NCBI GenBank assembly: GCA_963823755.1
Contig: CAWGMP010000005.1
Coordinates: 124,001-188,000, forward strand
Origin: GCA-003244245 sp963823755
GTDB lineage: Bacteria; Actinomycetota; Actinomycetes; Mycobacteriales; Pseudonocardiaceae
Direction: 5' to 3'
Length of the DNA stretch: 64,000 bases
Translations under genes and position numbers: made by a program
Shown here: piece by piece, positions 1 to 9,246 of the stretch
Numbering within the stretch: the first letter of the stretch is position 1
How the letters are laid out: each line of letters opens with the position of its first letter
The notes under the pieces: generated by a model
Seen by the model: the letters and a program-made list of their open reading frames with translations, nothing else
The model's database searches: none
Told to the model about the DNA's origin: nothing

Positions 1-84
1 GCCCCCGAACAAGCTGCACCCCGGGAGCAGGGCCGCCATGAGGACCCCCATCAGGGTGGCTACCAGGAGACGTCGTCGGCGCAC
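1..84 (-). CDS. Lipoprotein, N-terminal fragment (probable penicillin-binding lipoprotein)
   Basis: Only the first 28 codons are in the window; the gene runs off the left edge. Reading the minus strand from the GTG at 84 gives a basic start, a hydrophobic stretch and the lipobox LLPGC, so the product is a secreted lipoprotein that would be lipidated on that cysteine. The identity as a penicillin-binding lipoprotein is inferred only from position: in mycobacteria a PBP lipoprotein follows the GNAT gene of the ispG-rip1-dxr block. The visible residues do not reach any catalytic motif. Confidence 0.55.
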   Translation of the reverse strand, partial: MRRRRLLVATLMGVLMAALLPGCSLFGG

Positions 85-109
85 GGGCGCGAGTATGCCC
101 CTTGACGGC

Positions 110-967
110 TCAGAACAGCACCGTGGCGAAGCAGCCCACCTGGGTGAAACCGACTCGGCGGTACGCCGCGCGGGCAGGCAGGTTGTAGGCGTTGACGTAG
201 AGGCTGGCGACTCGGCCCATCCGCTGTAGCCGGACGACCACGGCCGCGGTCGCCCCCGCTGCCAGACCTTGGCCGCGCCGATCCGGGTGTACCCACACAC
301 CCTGGATCTGACCCACCGCGGACGACATAGCTCCGACCTCCGCCTTGAACACGACCTCGCCGGCTTCGAAGCGGGCGAACGCCCTACCCGCTGCGATCAA
401 CTCCGCGACCCGGGCCCGGTAACCGGCGCCCCCGTCGAGCAGCCGAGGATCGACCCCCACCTCCTCGGTGAACATCGCCACCGCTGCCGGGAGGTAACGG
501 TCCAGCTCATCGGGACGTACCGGGCGCACCAGGGGGTCGACTGGCACCAGCGGCTGCTCGGAGAGCACCATGAGAGGCTGATTCGAACGCTCCTCGCGGG
601 CCGGTCCCCAGCTTTCGCACAGCTGCGACCACAACCCGAGCACCTGATCGGCCGGTCCTACCATCGATGAACAGGATCTGGCCTGTCGAGCCGCCCGGTC
701 CGCGAAGGCCCGGATCGCTGAACGACTCCCACACAGCGGGACGAGGTTGGCGCCCGAGAAGCACAGCCCGTCCAGCCCACCGTGGGGCACCCGGTCCGGG
801 CTCGCGGGATAACCCCAGAGTTCCCCGCCGAGCCGCCATGGATCCAGCCCGCCGTTCTCGATCCGGGCGGCCACCATGCAGGACATCACCGGGTCAGTGG
901 CCAGCGCCACCCGGACGCGACGGACATCGCGATCATCCAGCAGGCGCGCGCCCGCGTGCTTGAGCAC
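110..967 (-). CDS. GNAT acetyltransferase with N-terminal DUF4081-type domain
   Basis: 285 residues starting at GTG 967. The C-terminal half has the GNAT core: a beta-bulge strand followed by the acetyl-CoA loop VHPDRRGQGLAAGATAA (about residues 228-244) and the later Asn-x-x-Ala-x-x-x-Tyr helix (NLPARAAYRRVGF). The N-terminal half matches in general character the accessory domain found in the actinobacterial protein coded just downstream of ispG. The substrate is unknown. It follows ispG by 32 bp on the same strand and is probably in the same transcript. Confidence 0.8.
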   Translation of the reverse strand: MLKHAGARLLDDRDVRRVRVALATDPVMSCMVAARIENGGLDPWRLGGELWGYPASPDRVPHGGLDGLCFSGANLVPLCGSRSAIRAFADRAARQARSCSSMVGPADQVLGLWSQLCESWGPAREERSNQPLMVLSEQPLVPVDPLVRPVRPDELDRYLPAAVAMFTEEVGVDPRLLDGGAGYRARVAELIAAGRAFARFEAGEVVFKAEVGAMSSAVGQIQGVWVHPDRRGQGLAAGATAAVVVRLQRMGRVASLYVNAYNLPARAAYRRVGFTQVGCFATVLF

Positions 968-999
968 ACCACCTAGCGTGCCAGAACAGCGGGTAAGCG

Positions 1000-2124
1000 C
1001 TACTTCAAGGGCCCTTCGTCAGAAGAACTCTCCGCCAAGCGGAAGGCCTCCTCGATGAGGGTCTCGACGATCTGCGCCTCGGGCACCGTCTTGATCACCT
1101 TTCCGCGGACGAAAATCTGGCCCTTGCCGTTGCCCGATGCCACCCCGAGGTCAGCCTCGCGAGCCTCGCCGGGCCCGTTGACAACACAGCCCATCACCGC
1201 AACCCGCAACGGTACGTCCATGCCTTGCAGTCCCGCGGTCACCTCGTCGGCGAGCTTGTAGACATCGACCTGGGCTCGCCCGCAGGACGGACAGGACACG
1301 ATCTCCAGACCGCGGGCCCGCAGGTTCAGCGACTCCAGGATCTGCAGCCCGACCTTGACCTCCTCGACCGGCGGTGCTGACAGCGAGACCCGGATGGTGT
1401 CTCCGATGCCCTGGCTGAGTAGCGCCCCGAACGCGGTGGCCGACTTGATCGTGCCCTGAAACACCGGGCCCGCCTCAGTGACTCCGAGATGCAACGGGTA
1501 GTCGCACTGTGCCGCGAGCTGCTGGTAGGCGCGCACCATGATCACCGGGTCGTGGTGTTTCACCGAGAGCTTGATGTCGTGGAAGTCGTGCTCAGCGAAC
1601 AGACTCGCCTCCCACAGCGCGGACTCAACCAGTGCCTCCGGGGTCGCCTTGCCGTATTTGGCCAGGATCTTGGGGTCCAGTGAGCCGGCATTGACCCCGA
1701 TCCTGATCGGGGTGCCGGTGTCCTTCGCCGCCTTGGCGATCTCGGCCACCCGGTCGTCGAACTTCTTGATATTGCCTGGATTGACCCGCACGGCGGCGCA
1801 ACCGGCATCGATGGCGGCGAAGACGTACTTGGGCTGGAAATGGATATCGGCGATCACCGGGATCCGTGACTTGCGCGCGATGGCCCGCAACGCCTCGGCG
1901 TCGTCGGCGCTGGGGACGGCCACCCGCACGATGTCGCAGCCCGCCGCGGTGAGCTCGGCGATCTGCTGCAGGGTAGCGTCGATATCAGCGGTGAGCGTGG
2001 TGGTCATCGACTGCACGGACACCGGGTGCTCGCTGCCCACGCCCGCCGTGCCGACCTGTAGTTGACGGGTCTTGCGGCGTTCGGCGAGCACCGGCGGCGG
2101 CATGACCGGCATGCCAATCATCAT
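1000..2124 (-). CDS. ispG: 4-hydroxy-3-methylbut-2-en-1-yl diphosphate synthase (flavodoxin)
   Basis: 374 residues, normal length for the bacterial form. It catalyses the penultimate MEP-pathway step, converting MEcPP to HMBPP with a [4Fe-4S] cluster. The cluster ligands are visible as SCPSCGR (about residue 277) and GCVVNGPGEA near the C-terminus; VSVQSMTTT near the N-terminus and IADIHFQPKY are family signatures. It lies downstream of rip1 and dxr, so two MEP-pathway genes flank the site-2 protease, as in mycobacteria. Two ATG codons are adjacent at 2124 and 2121; a GAGG lies just upstream. Confidence 0.97.
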   Translation of the reverse strand: MMIGMPVMPPPVLAERRKTRQLQVGTAGVGSEHPVSVQSMTTTLTADIDATLQQIAELTAAGCDIVRVAVPSADDAEALRAIARKSRIPVIADIHFQPKYVFAAIDAGCAAVRVNPGNIKKFDDRVAEIAKAAKDTGTPIRIGVNAGSLDPKILAKYGKATPEALVESALWEASLFAEHDFHDIKLSVKHHDPVIMVRAYQQLAAQCDYPLHLGVTEAGPVFQGTIKSATAFGALLSQGIGDTIRVSLSAPPVEEVKVGLQILESLNLRARGLEIVSCPSCGRAQVDVYKLADEVTAGLQGMDVPLRVAVMGCVVNGPGEAREADLGVASGNGKGQIFVRGKVIKTVPEAQIVETLIEEAFRLAESSSDEGPLK

Positions 2125-2160
2125 AAGGGCCTCGTCACAGCATCACGGGAATCACAGAAT

Positions 2161-3366
2161 TCAGCGTGGCAGGCGAATCGGATTGATGATGTCGGCGGTG
2201 ATGGTCAGCACGCTCACCCCGATGACTACGAGCACAACAGCGTAGGTAAGCGGCATCAGGCGGGTGTAATCCACCGGTGGACCGTTGGGGCGACCGAAGG
2301 CTCGACGAACTGCGTTGCGGACGCCTTCGTAAAGGTTCACGGCGATATGCCCACCGTCTAGCGGAAGCAGTGGTAGCAGGTTGAACACGCCGACGAAAAG
2401 GTTCAGCGCAGCGAGCAGGAACAGGAAGAACCACCACACGCCGAAACCCACCGCATCGCCGCCGAGCACGCTGGCCCCGACCACGCTGACCGGGGAGTCC
2501 GGTCGGTTCTCCCCGGCGATCCGATCGAACAGCGATGGAATTCGCTGCGGGAACTGCAGGAGCCCCTGCCAGGTGTTGACGAACATGGTACCGGTGAAGC
2601 TGACGGTCTGACCCACCGCATCCACCGGGCCATAGTGCGTCACAGCGTCTAGGCGTTGCGGCGACACGCCGATCGCGCCGACCAGCTTGTCACCCTGGCC
2701 ACCGAGCGCCGAGATCGGGACGCGCACGACGTCGATCAGCACGGTGTGCTGCTGCCCGGCCCGCTCAAACCGGAACTCGGTCGGGCCGGAGTGATTCTGG
2801 ATGGCCGTGCCCAGCTCATCGAAGTCATGCACTGGGGTCCCCGCCACAGCCAGCAGCCGGTCACCTGGCCGCAGACCGGCAGCCCTGGCCGGCGCCGGGG
2901 AGCCCGGCTGGCACGACGCGTCGGCCCGCACGGCGATGCACTGGCTGACCGCGGACACCACCGCGGGGCTCGGCGCTCGATGGAGGTTCGGTAGACCAGT
3001 CGAGACGGCCATCACGTAGATCAGCACGATGCCCACCGCGAAGTGGGTGAGCGAGCCAGCGGACAGCACCACTACCCGCTGCCAGGTGGGAAAACGGAAG
3101 AATGCCCGGTTGCGATCCTCCGGGTCTGACAGCTCCTCCAACGCGGTCATCCCAGCGATATCGCAGAAACCGCCGGCCGGGATCATCTTGAGGCCGTACT
3201 CGGTCTCTCCCCTGCGGAAGGAGAACAGGGTGGGGCCGAAGCCGATGAAGTAACGGCGCACCTTCATCCCGAAGGCCTTCGCGCTGTACATGTGGCCGGC
3301 CTCGTGCAATGCGATGGAGATCGCAATACCCACCGCAAACAGCACTACACCCAGCACGAATGTCAC
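2161..3366 (-). CDS. rip1: Site-2 zinc metalloprotease, Rip1/RseP family
   Basis: Intramembrane protease that cleaves anti-sigma factors within the membrane. The zinc motif HEAGH sits in the first membrane segment, a PDZ domain follows (GLRPGDRLLAVAGTPV), and the third ligand is in NLLPLLPLDGGH near the last segments. About 401 residues. I chose GTG 3366 because it overlaps the dxr stop as GTGA, indicating translational coupling; the longer reading frame upstream overlaps dxr and lacks signal character. The dxr-rip1-ispG order is the mycobacterial one. Confidence 0.94.
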   Translation of the reverse strand: MTFVLGVVLFAVGIAISIALHEAGHMYSAKAFGMKVRRYFIGFGPTLFSFRRGETEYGLKMIPAGGFCDIAGMTALEELSDPEDRNRAFFRFPTWQRVVVLSAGSLTHFAVGIVLIYVMAVSTGLPNLHRAPSPAVVSAVSQCIAVRADASCQPGSPAPARAAGLRPGDRLLAVAGTPVHDFDELGTAIQNHSGPTEFRFERAGQQHTVLIDVVRVPISALGGQGDKLVGAIGVSPQRLDAVTHYGPVDAVGQTVSFTGTMFVNTWQGLLQFPQRIPSLFDRIAGENRPDSPVSVVGASVLGGDAVGFGVWWFFLFLLAALNLFVGVFNLLPLLPLDGGHIAVNLYEGVRNAVRRAFGRPNGPPVDYTRLMPLTYAVVLVVIGVSVLTITADIINPIRLPR

Positions 3367-4610
3367 GCTTCGCTCCTCCCGGTCTGGGCGAGTCGGCCGC
3401 CCAGCAGCTCCGTGGCCCTGCTCCGGGCCCAGTCCTCGGCGGCCAGCACGTCGTCCACCGTAGTCGGGTCGGCCCGCCATCCCTGCGCCTCGCCCAGGAC
3501 GGCCGCCACCGCGTCGATGATCCTACGGAAGGAGATGCGGCACGCGAGGAAGGCAGCCACTGCCTCCTCGTTGGCCGCGTTGAACACCGCAGGGACGCAG
3601 CCACCGGCGGCACCCGCCGCCCTGGCCAGCTCGACAGCCGGGAACGTCTCGACGTCCACCGGCTCGAAGGTCCAGGTCGCCGGGCTGCCGAAGTCGCAGG
3701 GCGGGCTAGCGTCGGCGACCCGGTCCGGCCAGCCCAGCGCCAGCGCGATCGGCAGTCGCATATCCGGCGGGCTGGCCTGGGCGATCGTTGAGCCGTCAGT
3801 GAAAGTGACCATCGAATGAATCACCGACTGCGGGTGCACCACCACATCGATGTGGTCGTAGGGCACACCGAACAGCAAGTGCGTCTCGATCAGCTCCAGG
3901 CCCTTGTTCATCAGGGTGGCCGAGTTCACCGTCACGACCGGCCCCATCCGCCAGGTCGGGTGCGCCAGAGCCTGCTGGGCGGTGACCCCGTCCAGCTCCT
4001 CACGGCGGCGCCCACGGAACGGTCCCCCGGAAGCGGTGAGGACCAGGCGGGCAACCTCGCCGGTAGTGCCGGCGCGCAGGCACTGGGCGAGTGCGGAGTG
4101 CTCCGAGTCCACCGGCACGATCTGGCCGGGTGCGGCGGCGTTGGTGACCAGGGTGCCGCCGGCCACCAGAGACTCCTTGTTGGCCAGGGCCAGCATGGCG
4201 CCGCTGCGCAGAGCGGCCATCGTCGGCGCCAGGCCCCGGGAACCGGTCACACCGTTGAGAATCACGTCTGCGGGCTGGGTTGCGACCAACTCGGCCACTG
4301 CGTCGGGACCGGCCAGGATTCGTGGCATCCGGCACTCGCCCCGGTCGTACCCGCGCCGCTGCGCCTGCGCGAACAGCGCCAGCTGCAGGTCTTGCACAGC
4401 CTGGGGGCGGGCGACCGCGACCGCAAGGGCGCCGGTCTGCAGCACCTGGGCCGCCAGAGCCTGCGGATCAGCCCCACCGGCGGCCAGCCCGACCACGCGG
4501 AAACGCTGCGGGTTGCGGTGTATCACGTCCAGCGCCTGGACGCCGATCGACCCGGTACTGCCCAGCAGCAGTACCGATCGTGACCGATGCGACACGTCCA
4601 TCCAGGTCAT
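3363..4610 (-). CDS. dxr: 1-deoxy-D-xylulose 5-phosphate reductoisomerase
   Basis: First committed MEP-pathway enzyme, NADPH and divalent-metal dependent. The Rossmann motif LLLGSTGSIG is at the N-terminus; ANKESLVAGG, VPVDSEHSA (metal ligands Asp and Glu) and SATLMNKGLE are clear. 415 residues from ATG 4610, which has GGGGA five bases upstream; ATG 4631 is an alternative giving seven more residues. Its stop overlaps the rip1 start. It is divergent from the GlsB-like gene at 4697, so the promoters of both lie in the short gap. Confidence 0.96.
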   Translation of the reverse strand: MTWMDVSHRSRSVLLLGSTGSIGVQALDVIHRNPQRFRVVGLAAGGADPQALAAQVLQTGALAVAVARPQAVQDLQLALFAQAQRRGYDRGECRMPRILAGPDAVAELVATQPADVILNGVTGSRGLAPTMAALRSGAMLALANKESLVAGGTLVTNAAAPGQIVPVDSEHSALAQCLRAGTTGEVARLVLTASGGPFRGRRREELDGVTAQQALAHPTWRMGPVVTVNSATLMNKGLELIETHLLFGVPYDHIDVVVHPQSVIHSMVTFTDGSTIAQASPPDMRLPIALALGWPDRVADASPPCDFGSPATWTFEPVDVETFPAVELARAAGAAGGCVPAVFNAANEEAVAAFLACRISFRRIIDAVAAVLGEAQGWRADPTTVDDVLAAEDWARSRATELLGGRLAQTGRSEA

Positions 4611-4696
4611 TGTCCCCGACAGTGGTGTCATGATGCTGCACGGGAGCCCGAACCGGAGCACAGTGGACCTCGCAGGTACGAGAAAGGAGCGGGGGA

Positions 4697-4969
4697 ATGG
4701 GTTTTCTCGGATGGATCGTGTTGGGTCTGATCGCGGGCGCCATCGCCAAGTTGATCATGCCGGGTGATGATCCTGGTGGAATCATCGTCACCATGTTGTT
4801 GGGCATCGTCGGGGCCGTAATAGGAGGGTTTCTCGGCAGCCGCTTTTTCGGGATAGGGCTCGGATCGTTCTGGAACCTCCGGACCTGGATCGTCGCGATC
4901 ATCGGATCGCTCATCCTGCTGGGGATCTACCGGCTCGTGGCCGGGCGTAGAACAGCCGAGCGTTACTGA
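4697..4969 (+). CDS. GlsB/YeaQ/YmgE family small membrane protein
   Basis: 90 residues with three hydrophobic segments and the family pattern GFLGWIVLGLIAGAIAKLIM at the start, then PGDDPGG and a glycine-rich second segment (IVGAVIGGFLGSRFFG). Members are stress-associated inner-membrane proteins of unknown molecular role. AGAAAGGAG-type Shine-Dalgarno sequence (gaaaggagcg) lies just upstream of the ATG. It is monocistronic, closed by the hairpin at 4976-5010. Confidence 0.85.
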   Translation: MGFLGWIVLGLIAGAIAKLIMPGDDPGGIIVTMLLGIVGAVIGGFLGSRFFGIGLGSFWNLRTWIVAIIGSLILLGIYRLVAGRRTAERY

Positions 4970-4975
4970 GTCGAC

Positions 4976-5010
4976 GGGCTGGCGGGACCGACGCGGGGTC
5001 CCGCCAGCCC
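4976..5010 (+). terminator. Hairpin terminator after the GlsB-like gene
   Basis: A perfect 14-bp inverted repeat (GGGCTGGCGGGACC and its complement) with a 7-base loop starts 7 bases after the stop codon. There is no T-run, which is usual for high-GC actinomycete terminators. Confidence 0.75.
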
Positions 5011-5035
5011 GGCAACGGTATGCGAGAATGTTGTC

Positions 5036-5314
5036 GTGGCCGCGACCGACCAGCACTCAACCCACGGTACGGACCCGTTCGACCTGGAGCCGGACAGGGA
5101 GCCGTCGGCCGACTGGGGCTGGCACGGCACCTTCCCCGTGGCCGGTCCTTTCGCGGGGTGGGTCACCGCTCTCGCACTGTTCGCGATGCTCATCGGCAAC
5201 CACCGCAGCCACGTCGAGGACTTCTTCCTGGTCGGCATCGGCACGCTGCTCGTGGTGATGCTGATCTCCAGCCACCTGAAGACCCGCAAAACCAGGCGGC
5301 TCTCACAGATGTGA
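5036..5314 (+). CDS. DUF2631 family membrane protein
   Basis: 92 residues from GTG 5036. Soluble acidic N-terminus ending in DWGWHGTFP, then two hydrophobic segments (about residues 40-56 and 66-80) and a basic tail KTRKTRR. This is the actinobacteria-restricted DUF2631 family; its function is not known. In mycobacteria a member also sits near dxr, which supports the call. Convergent with the ligase gene. Confidence 0.8.
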   Translation: MAATDQHSTHGTDPFDLEPDREPSADWGWHGTFPVAGPFAGWVTALALFAMLIGNHRSHVEDFFLVGIGTLLVVMLISSHLKTRKTRRLSQM

Positions 5315-5362
5315 GCAGCTCCCCTGCCCGCGAGCGGGAGGCCGAATCACCAGCCCGGTACG

Positions 5363-6430
5363 TCACACGCTCGTCAGGACGTCTGCGAGGTGGAAGCCGA
5401 CGGGGCGTTGAAGCTGCTCGTAGGTGCAGGAGCACGGCTCACGGTCGTCACGCCAGCGAACGAACTGCGTGGTGTGGCGGAACCGCACACCTTCCAGGTA
5501 ATCGTAGCGGACCTCGACGACACGCTCAGGGCGCAGCGGGATGAACGAGAAGTCCCTGCCGGCGTTCCAGCGGCTGGTCTCGGATTTACGCGGAGTTCGC
5601 TCTCCTTCCTCCTGCCGTGCCCAAGCCCACGGATGGTCATCGAACGTGCTGACCAGTGGCTGCAACTCGGTGAACAGCTCTCGGCGCCGAGCCATCGGGA
5701 ACGCCCCGACAACGCCCACCGCCACGAGGATGCCCCGATCGTCGTAGAGCCCAAGCAGCAGCGAGCCGATGGCGTCGGGTCTGGACTTGTGCATCCGGTA
5801 GCCCGCGACGACGCAGTCGGCGGTCCGCTCGTGCTTGATCTTGGTCATGACCCGCTTGGCGGGCTGGTAGCACAGGTCGAGCCGCTTTGCGATGAGCCCG
5901 TCCAGCCCGGCACCTTCGAACTGATCGAACCACCGGCGGGCGACGTTGAGGTCCTGTGTTGCCGGCGTGACATGCACCGGTGCTTCGCCGCCGGCAAGCG
6001 CGTCCATCAATGCTGCGCGTCGCTCGACCAGCGGCTGCTGGGTCAGGTCGTCTTCGCCGAGGGCGAGTATGTCGAACGCGACGAAGCTGGCCGGGGTCTG
6101 TCCGGACAGCAGCGTGACCCGGCTGGCGGCGGGGTGGATGCGCTGCTGCAGCGCTTCGAAGTCGAGGGTGTTGTGTTCCTGATCGGCGATCACAATCTCG
6201 CCATCGATCACCGCGCGGGACGGGAAGTTCGCCAGGACCGCAGCGACGACCTCGGGGAAGTAGCGGGTCATCGGTCGCTCGTTGCGGCTGCCGATCTCCA
6301 CCTCGTCACCGTCGCGGAAGACGATGGACCTGAAGCCGTCCCACTTCGGCTCATAGTGCTGGCCGGCCGGAATCGTCGCGGCGAGCCTGGCCAACATCGG
6401 CGCGACAGGTGGCATGACGGGGAGCCGCAC
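5363..6430 (-). CDS. ligC: ATP-dependent DNA ligase, LigC-type
   Basis: 355 residues from GTG 6430. Nucleotidyltransferase motif I is EPKWDGFR with the adenylated lysine, followed by GSRNERPMTRYFPE (motif Ia), DGEIV (motif III), FVAFDILAL (IV region), GLDGLIAKR (IV) and KIKHERTADCVV (V). A C-terminal OB-fold completes it. There are no polymerase or nuclease domains, so this is a stand-alone LigC-like enzyme, not full LigD; such ligases act in backup repair or end joining. It lies 3 bp after the rlmN stop on the same strand. Confidence 0.88.
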   Translation of the reverse strand: MRLPVMPPVAPMLARLAATIPAGQHYEPKWDGFRSIVFRDGDEVEIGSRNERPMTRYFPEVVAAVLANFPSRAVIDGEIVIADQEHNTLDFEALQQRIHPAASRVTLLSGQTPASFVAFDILALGEDDLTQQPLVERRAALMDALAGGEAPVHVTPATQDLNVARRWFDQFEGAGLDGLIAKRLDLCYQPAKRVMTKIKHERTADCVVAGYRMHKSRPDAIGSLLLGLYDDRGILVAVGVVGAFPMARRRELFTELQPLVSTFDDHPWAWARQEEGERTPRKSETSRWNAGRDFSFIPLRPERVVEVRYDYLEGVRFRHTTQFVRWRDDREPCSCTYEQLQRPVGFHLADVLTSV

Positions 6431-6433
6431 GGG

Positions 6434-7600
6434 TCAGTGTCCTTTCCCGGCCTGCTCCCCGCTGCCGGTAGCGGATCCGGCGCCACGGCGGTGCGGGTGA
6501 GACGCCGCGAGTTGGCCGCAGGCGGCGGCGATCTCGCGGCCACGGGTATCCCGGACTGTGCAGGCCACTCCGGTGGCGCGGACCCGCGCCACGAACTCTT
6601 CCTGCGCGGGCAGCGGGCTGGCGTCCCATTCGCTGCCCGGCGTGGGGTTCAAGGGGATGAGGTTCACGTGCACCAGTGCGCCTAGCCGTTCGCGCAGTAA
6701 CCTGCCGAGCAGGTCGGCCCGCCACGGGTGGTCGTTGACGTCTCGGATCAGCGCATACTCGATGGACACCCGACGCCCGGTGGTATCCGCGTAATGCCGC
6801 GAGGCGTCGAGCACCTCGGCTACCTTCCACCGGCGGTTCACCGGGACGAGGGTGTCCCTCAACTCGTCGTCCGGGGTATGCAGCGACACCGCGAGGGTGA
6901 CCTGTAGCCCTTCGGCGGCCAGCCGTCGGATCGCCGGGGCCAGACCCACCGTGGACACCGTCACCGACCGTTGGGACAGGCCCAACCCGTCCGGAGCCGG
7001 ATTGGTGATCCGGCGGACGGCGGCGACCACCCGCTGGTAGTTGGCCAGCGGTTCGCCCATACCCATGAACACGACGTTGGACAACCGGCCGGGCCCGCCG
7101 GCCAGCTCACCGTCGCGCATCGCGGCCGCAGCCGCGCGTACCTGGTCGACGATCTCCGCGGTGGACAGGTTTCGGGTCAGCCCACCCTGCCCGGTGGCGC
7201 AGAACGGGCAGGCCATTCCGCAGCCGGCCTGGCTGGAGATACACACCGTGGCACGGTCCGGGTATCGCATCAGCACGCTTTCGGTGAGAGCCCCGTCCAC
7301 CGCACGCCACAGCGTCTTACGGGTGGTGCCGCTGTCGCAACCGATGTGCCGCACCGGGGTGGCCAGTTCAGGCAGCAGCGCCGCAACGAGCCGGTCCCGG
7401 TGTGCCGCGGGTAGGTCGGTCATCGCGGCCGGATCGGTGCTCAGCCGCGTGAAGTAGTGCCGGGCCAGCTGATCGGCACGAAACGCCGGCTCGCCCAGCT
7501 CGACCACCACTACACGACGCTGGTCGCAGTCGAGGTCGGCGAGATGGCGCGGCGGCATGCCTCGACGCGGAGCCTCGAACACCAGGGGCAGCGCAGTCAT
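6434..7600 (-). CDS. rlmN: 23S rRNA (adenine2503-C2)-methyltransferase
   Basis: 388-residue radical-SAM enzyme that methylates A2503 of 23S rRNA (and A37 of some tRNAs). The radical-SAM cluster motif is CGMACPFC (about residue 125); MGMGEPLAN, SLHTPDDELR and LIPLNPTPGSEW are family hallmarks, and the resolving cysteine is in ATGVACTVRDTRG. ATG 7600 overlaps the stop of the upstream methyltransferase gene (ATGA), indicating coupling. Confidence 0.95.
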   Translation of the reverse strand: MTALPLVFEAPRRGMPPRHLADLDCDQRRVVVVELGEPAFRADQLARHYFTRLSTDPAAMTDLPAAHRDRLVAALLPELATPVRHIGCDSGTTRKTLWRAVDGALTESVLMRYPDRATVCISSQAGCGMACPFCATGQGGLTRNLSTAEIVDQVRAAAAAMRDGELAGGPGRLSNVVFMGMGEPLANYQRVVAAVRRITNPAPDGLGLSQRSVTVSTVGLAPAIRRLAAEGLQVTLAVSLHTPDDELRDTLVPVNRRWKVAEVLDASRHYADTTGRRVSIEYALIRDVNDHPWRADLLGRLLRERLGALVHVNLIPLNPTPGSEWDASPLPAQEEFVARVRATGVACTVRDTRGREIAAACGQLAASHPHRRGAGSATGSGEQAGKGH

Positions 7601-8316
7601 GTCAACCTCCAGTGGCCCACGGTGGGCTCGCGGCGCAGGTGCAGGCGGTAGCGGACCGGGATGGTCAGCCCTCGGGTCTGGGCGATCGCCCGCGCTGCCA
7701 CCTCGGGAGCGAATTCGATGCGCAGCGCATCCTCCAGGTCCCCGCGATCTCGGAAGCGCCAGACGGTGTCCACCCGGCGGCAGTCGAAACCTTGAACGGC
7801 GAAGAAGGCCTCGACCGCGGCCGGCCGGTAGCGAGGCGCCGCCGCGCACAACCATTGCCCGTAAGGGGCGTGGGTGCCGTCCAGGTCGATGATGACCAGA
7901 GTCCCGCCGGGTCGCAGCACTCGCCGCACCTCGGCCAAGCCGGGTTCGCAGCCCGGGCCGAAGAAGTAGGCGATGCGGGCATGCACCAGATCGGCGCTGG
8001 AGTCGGGCAGCGGCAGTCGCTGGGCGCAACCGGCGAGCACCCCGACGTTGGCCAGCTCGCGAACCCGTCGCCGGGCGCGGATCACCAACGGGGGGTGCGG
8101 CTCCACGCCGACCACACTGGCGGCCCGCATGGCGAATCGAGGCAGGTGAAACCCATCCCCGCAGCCGACGTCGACGATGTCAGCGGCACGCCAGTCGACC
8201 CGGTCGGCCAACGCTGCCCACAACGCCCCGTCGGCATCGATCGCCTCGTTTTCCCGCTCGTAAACCTCTGGCCAGTTCCAGATGTTGGGGCTGGCCAGCA
8301 CGCCCTGGTCGGTCAC
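7597..8316 (-). CDS. Class I SAM-dependent methyltransferase
   Basis: About 239 residues from GTG 8316; an in-frame GTG at 8340 is an alternative. SAM-binding motif I is IVDVGCGDGFHLPRF, with an acidic end of strand 2 (VGVEPHP), and motif III/post-motif RVLRPGGTLVIIDLDG. The substrate is not identifiable. It overlaps rlmN by 4 bp, which suggests a co-transcribed pair, and is divergent from the VOC gene. Confidence 0.78.
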   Translation of the reverse strand: MTDQGVLASPNIWNWPEVYERENEAIDADGALWAALADRVDWRAADIVDVGCGDGFHLPRFAMRAASVVGVEPHPPLVIRARRRVRELANVGVLAGCAQRLPLPDSSADLVHARIAYFFGPGCEPGLAEVRRVLRPGGTLVIIDLDGTHAPYGQWLCAAAPRYRPAAVEAFFAVQGFDCRRVDTVWRFRDRGDLEDALRIEFAPEVAARAIAQTRGLTIPVRYRLHLRREPTVGHWRLT

Positions 8317-8376
8317 CAGCCCATTGTGCCCGCGTGCCACCAGTCGGAATCAGCCGGAATCGGATAGTGTCGCCGG

Positions 8377-9211
8377 GTGATCGAGAACACATCGTTCATC
8401 CCGGGGTTGGTCTGCTGGATAGACGTGTCGAGCACCGATCCGGCTGGCAGTCGTGACTTCTATGCCGGACTGTTCGGCTGGACCTACGAGATCGCCCCGG
8501 ACCCAGACGGCGGTAAGTACACCACCGCGCTGTGCGCCGGCCTGCCGGTGGCCGGCCTGGCGGGTGTCCCGGTACAGGCAGGCCAATCAGTGGCCTGGAC
8601 GCTGTATCTCGCCAGCGCCAACATCATGCACACGTCCGAGGTGTTCACCCAGTGGGGCGGCCAGCTGCTCTACGGGCCTGCGGACATCCCCGAGAAGGGC
8701 AAGCTCCTCATCGGGGCGGACCCGACCGGCGGCGTGATCGGCTTCTGGGAGCCTGAGCCGCCGCGGGTGCTCCACACCGCTGACCCAGGGTCTCTGATCT
8801 GGGCCGAGTTGAACACCTGGGACGGCGAGCGGGCCGACGAGTTCTTTGCGAATCTGTTCGGCTACCGCCAGGAGCAGATCGGTGACGGCCGCGATGTGGA
8901 CTACACCACCTGGTCACGTGGTGGGCGGACAATGCTGGGCAGACTACAGATGAACAAGGATTGGGCGGCCCCCGAGACCCCTGCGCACTGGATGCTTCAT
9001 TTCGCGGTGGACCCGCAGACCGGCACCGATGCCACCGTCAGTCGGGTCCTCGAAGCTCGGCGGCCGGGTGGACATCTTTCCCTACGACACCGAGCTAGGC
9101 AGAATCGCGCGAGTCGCCGACCCTTTCGGGGCCAGCTTCGCGCTGATCGACCCGACCGAGCAGATTGTACCCCCGCCGACCAGCATCGCCGATGAGGCTG
9201 GATATTTGTAA
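8377..9211 (+). pseudogene. VOC-family (glyoxalase/bleomycin-resistance fold) two-domain protein, frameshifted near the C-terminus
   Basis: Two tandem VOC domains: residues 8-130 begin PGLVCWIDVSSTDPAGSRDFY, and 135-265 begin GSLIWAELNTWDGERADEFF. Such proteins bind a metal and small ligands; the substrate is unknown. Reading breaks near 9055: frame 1 gives RVLEARRPGG, whereas the expected LGGRVDIFPYDTELGRIARV continues one base over and ends at 9211 (ADPFGASFALIDPTEQ). One base seems gained or lost, so the protein would lose its last 45 or so native residues. A sequencing error is possible because nearby core genes are intact. Confidence 0.75.
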
Positions 9212-9246
9212 GATCGGCCCATTGGTGTGGTAGGAGGTTTGCGGGT

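Noticed and set aside
5390..6685. 431-codon plus-strand frame opposite the DNA ligase
   Set aside because: The complementary strand carries all ligase motifs; the antisense frame has no domain and spans the ligase-rlmN junction.
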